NCBI GenBank assembly: GCA_013423325.1
Contig: BLJB01000007.1
Location: forward strand, 124,001 to 188,000
From: Usnea hakonensis
Taxonomy: Eukaryota; Ascomycota; Lecanoromycetes; Lecanorales; Parmeliaceae
Direction: 5' to 3'
Length of the DNA: 64,000 bases
Every line of letters begins with the position of its first letter. Position 1 is the first letter of the stretch. Made by a program: the position numbers and the translations under genes. Below are positions 11,833 through 22,154 of the stretch, piece by piece. Below the pieces are notes generated by a model. The model did not search any database, was not told where the DNA came from, and saw nothing but the letters and a program-made list of their open reading frames with translations.

Positions 11833-14800
11833 TACAAGGCTACATTGAGGCGAACATATCAGTCTCTGCACCTACGATCTTTCTGCAACCCTTTTTTATA
11901 TCAATAATGCAGCAAGGGAGTTGTCGTCGTTGCTTCAATACCTGTAAGCTGGTGCGGCAGGCGGCACCACGTGACCAGGACCGCCGTTCTTGCCAAGCAA
12001 TCAGCCCTACGGAGTACACCTTCCTTTAAGGGGTTAGCTGCCTTGCCTGGAGATTGGGATGGTGCTGACTTGGAGAAGTAACTGGACGCATCGTTTCTAA
12101 TCTATTTATTCTACAAATTCTACACTTTGGTTGTAGGTTCTTGCTTTGGCGTGGTTAAACACGGCAAATTAACTCAACGCCAGCTAGGAAAATCCCCAAA
12201 CGCTCCATCCAAAAGGGCAATCGCGCTGTTGCCCGGAGGATGTGAATACATCTCGAAATCTCATGCTATTACCTCCACGGAACCAAGTTTCCTTTCCCTT
12301 TGATGGTGAAAATCTAGAGCGATTTCTACGGATATCCCCACACAATTCATCTCATCGCTTCGATACTATTGTTGAAAAAGAGGAGGAAAGTTGATGGAGA
12401 AGCTTGGGATTAGTAACCAACGGCATCATGGGCCGGGCCAACAGCCCAGTGGGAACTATACGGGCATGATTGAAGGTGCTTACTGGCTATGTCGACGGTT
12501 TCAGAGGGGAAAAACCTTTGGATTCCAGAAATTTTTCAAAGTCGCAGGAATAATTTCGACCAAGGTTCTCTGAGACCCGCATACTGGTGAGCAGCTACTA
12601 TGGTTGCATTGCAGGCCCTTTATTCTTAGTTGCCTCAAGATCTACATAACACATTTGCATAGACCTTGTTCATCATGTCGGAACTAGGGCAGAAGGACAC
12701 TTTGTTCGATTGGCAAAACGGATATCCACAATGAACGCCTTACTTTCAAGTTTATAAGCTGCCAGGAAACACTGCTCAATTATGAACCAGTCCTGCTTCT
12801 ATGACTCTAGAAGAAATCGCCTTAATGAAAAAGAGACTCGTCCTGAGAACCAAAAGACGTGCAATTCTCATGAGCATGACCGCTTCCTGGATTCTGGCAT
12901 GACGAGTGTAAATTTATACCGCATCCAGTACTTCAAGCCCAAATTTATGCTAAGGTAGGTACCCAATGATGAGGTTGGCTACCCCTCTTTTCTGGCGTTC
13001 ATTAACCTTAGAAGGGATCAAAGTGGGTACAGTGGTTCAATCTTCTTGTATTCGTACAATATTCTTACCGTTCACAGAGGTCCTCTGTCAGTCACACACT
13101 CGCCTGAGAACCGACTTCAGGACTTTGCAACGCAACGAAACCGAGCCTGACCCGGCGGAGCCTCATATGAGTCCAAAAGAGCTCCATTCTACGCGCACCC
13201 TGTGTTTCGTTACGCTTCCCCGCCTCTTCCACTGCTATTGTTGCTATTTGAAAGCCAAACCCAGTAGCCAATATCCCCAGATTTCATTGCTATAGATATG
13301 TCTAATTTGCTCAGCCTACCTAGCAAAATACTCATCGACTAGCTCTCTCAGCAGAATGAACCGCTCAAAGATTCACACCGCCAGATCCAGAACGATCGCA
13401 GCAGCGTCAAAACCGCTCCCAGCTCGACCGCATCTCGAGGCCGGGCGGCAACCCCACCTAAGCCGACTATAGTCTTTTCACCTTCTTGGCTAGACATGAC
13501 TGCGGTTGTTAGCCCCAGACGCCGCTGGCCTGCAGCGCCATCTCTCTAGCCATCATTGACCGCGCGACCGGGCTACTATCTGGGTGAAAAAGGCCACAGG
13601 CTTTCCGATCATCCTGGGTAAGGAGGAGGAGAAGGAGCGTGAGCTGGACACGATCGTCCGTTGAAATAGGCCGATGATTTGGAAGGCGGAGCGACATAAG
13701 TACAATTCCGTCCGCAGCGCTGGGGCCATGTGCGGTTTTCGGCCCATGCGGACGGACTGGCAGATCGGGACGTGGTTGGGGAAGGGGGGGGGGGTTCCGG
13801 CTCTACTCTTCAGAGCCCGCCAGACTGACGTTTTACTCGCTCGTTGCCGTGTGACGAATTGCGGCTAACCAGACCTCGGGCACGGTAGCGCCGCGTTAGG
13901 AGTAGGTGGTAGGTATGTTACGAGAACAGCTATGCTGTCAACGGTGCTTTTCGCTGGCTTCAGGTACTCGAAGTCATGCGAAGTAGATACCCCACAAATT
14001 TAAGGGAGATAATACTTTGATTCTTATAGTAGCGGTAATAGCTTTCGGTGCGATAAAATATCCTCGTATTTACGAATGACACCTCTTCTGCTGTGAACTA
14101 CGACTGCCAGCTGTTTGAGTTTATTGGCTGACAGCTTCCCCAATTTCCAAAATCTCGTATAGGCGTTGATAAGCTGGACGTCATCTCCCGTCCGACGATT
14201 TAGCGTGTTGGAAGACAGAGAGCTTTGAGTTTCAAGCCACGGTCGAGTTCAGAGCTGATGCAGAGATAGTGTTTTACGGGTTCAGGGAGGATGTATTGAT
14301 GGCTGCTTCACCAAGAATTTGTAAGATGAGATATAGGAGTATATTAATCTTTTGATAGCAAAGGAAGAAGCCACGTCTCAGCTACTGCAACTTCCAGCAC
14401 CAAATTTGCTTGGGCTCATATTTTTCCTATGGGAGACATTTCTCGACCCTACCTATGGTCAGATGACCTACAAAATCCGAAACCCTGGGGCGAAAGGGGT
14501 TCCAGGGGAATATATCAGCCGGAGTACTAGATTTCCCCTTTTGAGAGACATTTCTTGACCCTAGGGTCAGGCAATGTAACGCTTTTCCAAGCATCTAGGC
14601 GACAAAGGCACCGCAGAAACACCTCGTGCGAGACAAAGGAAATTCCAGTGTATTAGGTTATTGGATACAAATCTAACGTAGTAAATCATATATGAGACGA
14701 CGCAAAACCAGCTTCATATAGCTTGGAACACCAACCTCCCTGGCCAGATAGCGACGACTCGAGATTATCATTTGTGTCGGATATGTATGTTTCAAAGGCA

Positions 14801-14935
14801 GCGACATTTAGAGAAGCTCGAGAATTCTCACCGAATTCGATGTGGAAATGAAGCTTCTCTTCTTCACCGTCCGTGAGTGCATCATCCTCAGTGTGAATCC
14901 CTGTTGTAGTATCGCTCAGCCAACAGAGGGAGGAG
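11833..14935. other. 3.1 kb intergenic region, no gene recognised
   Basis: Open frames here are short (up to 109 codons, 12966-13295 +) and show no recognisable motif. The only structure noted is an imperfect direct repeat: GAGACATTTCTCGACCCTA at about 14431 and GAGACATTTCTTGACCCTAG at about 14544. A G run occurs near 13785. Confidence 0.5.
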
Positions 14936-16741
14936 CTACTCTTCGTCGCGAAAATCATCATCCGAATCATCGTCCTCGAAATCTTCCTCAAAGTTCTCAT
15001 CGGAGCTCTTGTCGCGGCCCTTCTCAGATTCCGCCTCTGAGTCACCCGCAGAACCATTCCTCGGAACCTCCTCAGATTTCTCTTCACCTGTTGGTTCCGT
15101 TTCATCCTGCGGATGATCAGGCCTGCGAATAGGTCGAAGACGGCGACCACGACGGGCATGAGAGTTGCACCACGTATCCCTCACCGATCGCCATCCTCCA
15201 TCCGGCCCCAGATACGCAGTACCCTCTTTTGTGGCATCCATGTACTCGCCAAATCTCGTGCCCTCCCTATCTCGCTCCTCGCTTCCAACCTTCGTCCGCC
15301 AATTGTCGTCCCAGGAGCTTATGCCCCCTGTCCATTTGCAAAGCTTGAAGAGCTGCGGTATCTCTTCAGCCGGTCTTTGCGACTCCCAGATCATTTCAAA
15401 CTGCGCTTGCAGCGCGCTCCACTGTGCGGAGTAGCTTTGCGCTGTATTGGTCTGCTTTGGAGGTTCCCCAGTGAGCTTTTGGAAATGCTGGACTGTTTCT
15501 TGGAGGGCGTTGTTGAGAGTGTATGACTCCTTGCATGTTTCTGGTACGGCGTCACGAGAGTCTGGTAGATTTCGCACCGGCGCTGGAGTCGGGGGTGTAG
15601 CAGGTCGAGGAGCTGCATGTTGGCGACGACGCCGGCTTGATCGGGAGTGAGGTGTGGAAGTGGGAGAAGGAGAAGGCGTAGGAGCGCGAGCAGGAACTCG
15701 AGCAGGAGCAGGCGCAGGGACATTTGCAGGGGCGAGCGCCCCTGCATTCGCACCCGGTCCGGCAACAGCGTTTGGACGACCTCCCCTGCTGAGCTCTTTC
15801 AGAGCAGTAAGTTGATCAGGCGTCAAGTCTTGGTCGATGGCAAGATTACTTGCTCTCTGCGCCGGTGTGCGCAGCGAGTCCATGTAACTTCTGGCTGCAA
15901 TTCTGGGTGGAGAATTGTTCGGGCGAAATGTGACGAGCCCGGCTTTTATTCTGAAGAAGTGCGCTCGATCCGTAAAGTCGCCCTGTTTATGAAACGGCAC
16001 TCGACCGTTTAGCGTGTTCCGCGTCCGGAGTCTTGCGAGGATATCGTTGACGCGCAGACGCTTGATATCCTCTCTTATCCAGGCTTCGAGTCGGAAGCCT
16101 TTGACGGCGGAGGAAATGGTGAGGGGTAGGTTGCGGAAGGCCCTGATGGGGGTTCCGGCATAGTCGAGGATGAGCTGTCCGTTGAAGAGTAGATAGCCGA
16201 TGGGATAGGTTGGTCGTGGACCAGGAGGTTCAGCCCATAAGGTGAGGATTGTGGGCCAGTGAGCTCGAGAAGAGCCCCAGTCACGCTGGTCTCGGTGGAA
16301 AGACGTAATGTCCATGGAGTCGACTCCATGATCTGGCAGCTCGTGGGCTGATGTATGGTCAGCGCATCCTTGGTTGTAGCCAGAAAGAAAAAGAATGAAA
16401 AAAATGAAAACAGCTTACTGTACGCCCCTTGGCTGCTGGTTAGGTTCACCAAGCGATCGTAGATCTCATGGTGAAAGACTGGCTCTTTTCCCTCCTCACT
16501 CCGCGCGTCGTTTGTCTCCGTGACCTCGTCCTCGTCTTCGCTGGCTCCATCCTCGCTGACGTCCTCTTCCTCGACTTCTTCCTCTTGCTGAGCATCTTTC
16601 TCCTTCTCAGCTTCCTCCTCTTCTTCCAGCAAGTCAACCATCTCTACATCACCACCGTCTACCCGTTCTCCTGGCAGCGAGAAAGTTGTTAGTGTTGTAT
16701 CAATTGTGTTGAGCATGAGGAGATTTACCATCTCGAGCCAT
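14936..16741 (-). CDS. Acidic protein family copy A, paralogue of the gene at 46907-48432; 3 exons, about 558 aa
   Basis: Model complement(join(14936..16347, 16419..16670, 16729..16741)); the 5' end is the least certain part. Exon 2 encodes a very acidic stretch (DLLEEEEEAEKEKDAQQEEE, later SEDEDEVTE) ending in EPVFHHEIYDRLVNL. Exon 3 has the core HWPTILTLWAEPPGPRPTYP, then GYLLFNGQLILDYAGTPIRA, FRNLPLTISSAVKGFRLEAW, a DILARLRTRNTLNGRV segment and FFRIKAGLVTFR. An Ala/Pro-rich linker follows, then a helical C-terminal part (ALQETVQHFQKLTGEPPK, SAQWSALQAQFEMIW, KWTGGIS) and an acidic tail. Every conserved block occurs in the same order in copy B. The DI-ARL---N-L--R followed by R-K-GL-TF pattern resembles segments in uncharacterised ascomycete proteins with basic DNA-binding-like character, but I cannot name a domain. 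It looks nuclear by composition (inference). Confidence 0.7.
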
Positions 16742-18322
16742 CTCAACACACTGCCTAAATTGTGATGCTGTGGCTTGGAGGTTTGCCCAACAGCCCTCTT
16801 TGCAGAGGGAGCCTTTGTGGGTTTGAGTAGGATGTAATGAGACACTAAGGGAGGGTCAGGTTGAGAGAGCCAGACGTTTGTATCCGAAACAGCAAAGTAA
16901 CTTGATATTCTCTTCTTGGGAAATTGAAGAATGTGGGTGTACCAAAGTGCTTTGCCTTGAAAAAGATGGGCATGGGGTGTGTTCACGGAATGTGGACGAG
17001 TCAAAGCGAGGACAAGAGAGTCCCGGACAGTAGTGCATGACTAATGTTTGCGTGAATGAACTCACTAGCTTCACAGACTGTATCAGTCACTTTGTATACT
17101 GCTTCACCTAAGGCGTTTAGCTTCACAAACGCATTTAGCCGCCGGGGGTCTTTCACTCCGAATATATAGTCGACGCAATATCTTCCACAGCTGCACTTTG
17201 GCAACGCTACATCGACTCTCTGGTTTTGTTCATTAGATATTGGCTTTTGGTGATGCATATAGGTGGCTTACCAGTATATATATATATATGTATAGCTCTT
17301 ATACATCGAGCTCTCAGTCCAAACACAATCCTATAATTTGCTTTGCAACGAGGTGTGGAAGAGGTGCAAATGACCTTAACCTTTTTGATGGTGTTTAAAT
17401 ATCCAGTGTCATATTAGTGATTCACTAGTGGGGATGCATTCACTTGGGCGGAAAACACTTATCTCTCATACCCTAGGAGCATTCAGAGCATTGCGGCGAT
17501 CCACTTCGTACTCCACGGTGATTCCTTCGTGAAAGAGCGGAAGTAATATGCCTTCATTTATTCTCACTTCCTCGCCCACCCTGCATGGCTAACACAAAAT
17601 CTGGCTATCACCGATACGTAAAAGCCCAGAGTTGCTTTGAGTCTCCGATTGCAGAGTCTTGCGAAGAGCGTGCTGTTCTATTCAATGAAAAGGTTGGCCA
17701 GTGAGCCGTACGAATGGTACGGATTCTCAGGATCGTCTACAAGTAGGCAATTTTTCGCGGAGATAGGGAAAGGGCAGTGGAAAGAGGACAGTTGCTGGAT
17801 ATGCGAAAGAAAAGCTAAAGGATCTCCCTATGTCATATAAAGCACTTCTGCCATAAAAGTAGAATGGAGTCATACAAAGGCAAGTCGCTTCGGGCGTAAG
17901 ACGTTGACCATAGCATGTAGTAAATATATCGCAATGCCAGCTCGCCGAATGTCCAGAAAATTGCTTTACAGCTGTCTTAGTCGACACCGATATGAAGTGG
18001 ACTTCGTCAGAGGCGTGAGAATAGGGTAGCGTTTACGACCGGCAGAACGCGCTAATTAATGGACTTCTTGGAAAAGTTTGTGATTGACAGTTGGGCTACG
18101 CACCCTCTTCACTGCGAGGCTCCTGTTTAACATGTTAGACGAAGGCGTTGATAAAAAACTGAAGCCGAAAAGCTGAAGATATGGGCATAACACTCGCTGA
18201 TACCGATCATCCATAGGTACCACCATAAGCCTTTGAGATGTAATATAATTTTGGCCAATCGGCGTATTCTGTACCAGTGAAGACGGACGCTAGCACTTCC
18301 CCCTTCCAGCACCAAACAATGT
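16742..18322. other. Upstream region of copy A and spacer, with a possible relic frame
   Basis: On the minus strand the frame stays open upstream of copy A, and an 85-codon frame (17001-17258) contains KCSCGRYCVDYIFGVKDPRR followed by a strong-looking donor (GTGAGT at about 17067). I could not join it convincingly to copy A, and copy B has no equivalent. It may be a missed 5' exon or chance. A short (TA)n run lies at 17277-17289. Nothing else is recognised to 18322. Confidence 0.35.
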
Positions 18323-19187
18323 CTACCGGTTACTCTTCGCTACCCGCTCCAGCTCATCCTTCTTCTTGATTGCATAGCTGTTACTGCTCCCTTTCGCTGC
18401 ATTGATCAATTCCTCAGCCAGACACTCAGCCACGCTCTTAACGTTGCGGAAAGCTGCCTCACGGGCACCGATCGTAAGGAGGGCGATGGCCTGATTGACA
18501 CGACGTAGAGGGGAGACATCGACGGCTTGACGGCGGACGGTACCAGCTGACCCGATTCGGGTGGAGTCTTCGCGAGGGCCACAGTTGACAATGGCGTCGA
18601 CGGCGATTTGGATAGGATTTTGGTCAGTCATTATGTGAATCTAAGGGAGAGGGTTTGTCAGTGTCATTCGCGAAGATTTCGGAGGAGCTAGTAATGTCCT
18701 GGGATGGGCGAAGGCGTGGCTCACGATTTCAAACGCGTGAGCAACTATGCGGACAGCCATGAGCTTCTTTCCGTTGTTGCGTCCGTTCATCATGAGGGAG
18801 TTGGTGAGACGCTCAATAATGGGGCAGTTGGCCTTGCGGAAGCGTTTGACGGCATAGCGTCCGGCGGAGTGAGAGATATAGACGGGGGAGCGGATTTGAA
18901 TGTAGTCGCTGTAGAAGAGCATTTAATCAGCCATTACCCTTGCCAGCGAGCCATCCAGAGCCAGAGTAAACGTCGACAGCATCCAATCCCATAGTAATCG
19001 CTACTCTCAGCCCTCACAAGCTCCAAGCGCCGAACGGTACTCACGTCAATGAGATATCGCGGACTTCGACATCTTCGTACGACCATTTATTGAAGAGCTT
19101 GATGGAGCCGATCTCTTCAGTGACATCCTTGGGTAAGACCATGTACCCGCTTGGGTTCTCGACCTCAACCTCGGCGGTATCAGACAT
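18323..19187 (-). CDS. rps5: 40S ribosomal protein uS7 (Rps5), 3 exons, 214 aa
   Basis: Model complement(join(18323..18640, 18725..18908, 19045..19187)). Exon 1 gives [19 protein letters not shown] and [15 protein letters not shown]. Exon 2 gives [39 protein letters not shown] and [20 protein letters not shown]. Exon 3 gives [40 protein letters not shown] and the C terminus [13 protein letters not shown]. This is the complete eukaryotic uS7, which binds the 3' domain of 18S rRNA in the small-subunit head near the E site. Length is as expected (about 212-214). Introns of 84 and 136 nt are typical of fungal ribosomal protein genes. The thioesterase gene starts 337 bp away in the opposite direction, so the two share an intergenic promoter region. 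Confidence 0.97.
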
Positions 19188-19523
19188 GCTGGGCGATTGT
19201 TGTTGATGTTGTTACTCTGCTCCAATTCGGAGGTGATGATTGAGAACTCGATTCTCGCTTACTGGCGATGTGGGCACTAGGGCTCTTTGGGGACTAGCGC
19301 GATAAACTTGCGGTCTAATCTTTTGCCTCGGCATCTTTGTCGCAAGCTGAAGTGCCTCACCTGTGAGGATGGGTACTTTTCTGTCTCTCTTCTACAACAC
19401 ACACCGGATGGCCGAAAGGATAATAAAAGCCATAATGGCAGAATCTCTTCATATACACGTCTTGATTTGCCACTAAGCCATTGTCCCTCTCTACGAGTTC
19501 TACAGACCAAACCCATACCCATC
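19188..19523. promoter_or_regulatory. Shared divergent promoter of rps5 (-) and thioesterase (+)
   Basis: This 336-bp stretch lies between two divergent start codons. It is not AT-rich and has no obvious TATA box on either side, as expected for a constitutive ribosomal-protein promoter. A pair of CTTTGGGGACTAG/GGCACTAGGGCTCTTTGG-like motifs lies at about 19270-19298. The call rests on gene geometry only. Confidence 0.5.
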
Positions 19524-20871
19524 ATGCCTGGCCCTACACTTATAAGACCGCCTCCTGCGGACCCTTCGAAGTCCGCAATGGAAAATGTCCTTGAGCTCAT
19601 AACCTTAAAAGACATTGGCCCAGTAGGTACTGCAGTTACGCATCGCTAAATCGCGACTGATCAATGACTTCTAGGACATCTTCACCAACGCGCGGTATGA
19701 CTACTAGTGTCCATTGTTGCGCGTGCCTCCCTCCCGTTGCTGACACGACATGACCAGCGAGCTATGGCATCCGCCCGGCGCTCGCGGGATCTACGGTGGC
19801 GCTGTGATAGCTCAATGCCTCGCTGCAGCGCAACATACGGTCCCATCTCCGTCTCCAGCCAACGGTAACGCAGTGTTTCTCATCCACAGTATGCATTGCT
19901 ACTTCGTCCTCGCGGGGGACCCAACAATCCCGATTCTATACCACGTGGAAAGAGTGAGAGAAGGGAAGAGCTTCATCACAAGGACAGTGCAAGCTAGGCA
20001 AAGGGGAAAGTGCATCTTTACGACGACGCTCAGCTTCATGCGTGAGGGTAGTGGCGGAGGAGTAACGGTGGATCATGGCTGGGACATGCCTGAGGGTGTG
20101 AGAGAGGGGCTGGAACGAATTCTGCAAGAAGAGAGGAATGCCGAGGATGGGGATGGGGATGGTGCTTCTAACGGAGTGGAAGTAGAAGGTCCATTTATTT
20201 CCAAAAGACTGGGCATGGCCAACAGTGAGTGTTTGCCTTGCTTTGCCTTGGCGTTTAGCAGATGGGGGAGAAAAGCTGACAAAATTTTCTTCCAGATAGC
20301 TCACCCTACCCGCACCAACGTAAACCACAATCTTGGGTTCAATGCCGAGGCTCCGTCTCCCCTTCCGGCGGCCGGCACGCCCATCTCTCAGCCCTCGCCT
20401 ACATGTCAGATAGCTGGTTCATCGGCACAGTCTCTCGGGCTCATCGTCTCATGCGCGAGAACCATGTTCTCTACAACAGGACCTTCCCACAGAAGCAGAA
20501 CGGTCCCGCTTCTGAAAAGATCGAAGCAGAAGCCAGAAAAGAGTCTATAAATACCTTCGAGACGCCTAAACGACCGATCGGCATGATGGTAAGCCTGGAT
20601 CATACGATATACTTCCATCGGCCCCGAGAGGTCAAGGCTGACGAGTGGATGTGCACCGAGATGGAGACGCCGTGGTCGGGTGAGGGCAGAGGGCTGGTAA
20701 TGCAGAGGATTTGGAACAAAGAAGGGAGATTGATGGCTACATGTGTACAGGAAGTAAGACTTCCAAAGATTGATTGATAACGTACACTCTTGTCTCGGCT
20801 CCGCTGACTTGTGTTTATAGGGCTTGGTACGTTTGCAACAAGAAGATCTTGGGGCAAAGAGCAAGCTGTAG
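19524..20871 (+). CDS. Peroxisomal acyl-CoA thioesterase (TesB type), 5 exons, 364 aa
   Basis: Model join(19524..19622, 19675..19694, 19758..20224, 20296..20753, 20821..20871). Exon joins recreate DIFTNARELWHPPGARGIYG then GAVIAQCLAAA, the first hot-dog signature of type-II (TesB/ACOT8) thioesterases. The second half has ALAYMSDSWFIGT and GMMVSLDHTIYFHRP, where the Asp of SLDH is the family's catalytic aspartate. The enzyme hydrolyses acyl-CoA to free acid and CoA, supporting beta-oxidation. Exon 5 replaces a read-through tail by GLVRLQQEDLGAKSKL, ending in the canonical peroxisomal import tripeptide SKL, which both validates the last intron and places the enzyme in the peroxisome. Exon 2 is only 20 nt. 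An acidic Gly/Asp insert (about residues 145-165) separates the two halves. The gene is divergent from rps5. Confidence 0.92.
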
Positions 20872-21182
20872 TCGTCTGGCATATTTCTATGCGTTGATTT
20901 GCGAGCATAAGCATCTTGGAATGATCTTTTACACATATAGCGATGGTATATTTACAGCGACATTCTAGGTTCTACAAACACGCTAATAGCCATAGATTTC
21001 GAAATTTGGCACGTGCAAACCTTGCTATTTTAGGCATGAAATCCCGAACTACGGCATTGCTTCCGTTGGCGTTGAACAAGGCCTTTGATTCAAGGGAATA
21101 GGCACATCAATGAATATGCTGATACTACACATGTAGCCGACAATGAGTTCCAAAATTAGCGCCCACACAATGACAAGCTGAA
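20872..21182. other. Convergent 3' spacer
   Basis: About 310 bp lie between the 3' ends of the thioesterase (+) and the DUF3176 gene (-). No gene or repeat is seen. Confidence 0.6.
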
Positions 21183-22154
21183 CTACACAAGCCGCCACCC
21201 ATAGACATCCTCTTTCAACCGCACACTAACCATCTCAGCTCCCTTTTTCATCGTTACCTCCGCATCCAAAGCTCCAAGCTCATCTCGTAGCTCGACCCCT
21301 AAACCCTGCAGCGTTGCCAAGGTTGAAGTCTTCCAAGTCTTGATCTTTGCTCGGGAACTTTGCAGAATAGTCACGACCAGGAACGGGAACGAAAGTAAGA
21401 CGAGGGTCGCGGGCAGCACAAGCCAGGGCCAATTGACCTGGACATAGCTTACTAAAGAGTATGACGTTCCGTTCACAGTCTCGCTCCAACTCCCGGATCG
21501 AAGACTATCGGCGACGTCAGTAATGGGACGAGGTGGAGGGACAAATGGCGCTTACGTATTGGTCATACTCGTTGCCAAACCGTTCAGAAAGTTCGCCATG
21601 GCTGCTTCGTCATAGGGTTCCACAAGAAGCGTGTCAACGAGGATTTCAATCGCGTCGGAACCATAGATAGGGATGTCGCCGTTGATCTCGTACCGACCTT
21701 GCAAGATGTTCCCGAGGAAAGCGTTCATCGTATTGAAGGAGTAATAACCCATCACGTACTCGGCTGGATCGTTAGGGACTTCTACTACATAATCCTGGGT
21801 CGTGTTCAGATTGGTCCAAGAGGCTAGCTCTTTGGTTTCCGTCTTGCCATTGATGACTGACGTGTTGTAGTTTTGCGCGCAAAGGCGGAGCGTCGACTCT
21901 AAAAGCAGTGGTTGCGATGTCTTGTTCGATATCAGGAAAGTGAAGAAGTCTATGACTGGGCTTGTATTCGCAAACGCAATAGAAGAGAAGCCAACGTCGT
22001 CTGTAGTTGATATGCTCATGAAGTCATTTTTTCCGGCGAGTGAGCCTCCACTTGGAAGTGAGTAGTTGCATTGCGTCGAGTCGAGGGTCGAACAGGAGGT
22101 CCTTAGCGAGGTTAAATCTGCTGTCGACGCGCAAATCGCAAGTGCAATTATCAC
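21183..22154 (-). pseudogene. 5'-truncated DUF3176-family membrane protein
   Basis: Two exons fit well: complement(join(21183..21504, 21556..22154)), joining SMTN to TLRSGSWSET across a 51-nt intron. The sequence matches the C-terminal half of DUF3176 proteins: LAICASTADLTSL, QCNYSLPSGGSLAG, FANTSPVIDFFTFL, then MANFLNGLATSMTN, and a last membrane segment VNWPWLVLPATLVLLSF followed by SSRAKIKTWKTSTLATLQGL. Full-length members have about 200-300 more residues with two or three N-terminal membrane helices and a conserved Trp-rich motif. On the minus strand 22155-22500 no frame with these features is open, and a TGA lies just upstream. An AT-rich homopolymer patch (22426-22475) sits there. I therefore call it a truncated relic; a distant 5' exon is the alternative. 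Function of the family is unknown. Confidence 0.6.

Noticed and set aside
12966..13295. 109-codon + strand frame as a small gene
   Set aside because: No signal peptide, motif, splice partner or homologue recalled.
16075..17004. 309-codon minus-strand frame overlapping copy A
   Set aside because: It crosses the copy A introns in one reading frame and reads exon 3 in the wrong frame. Only its acidic middle coincides with the true exon 2.
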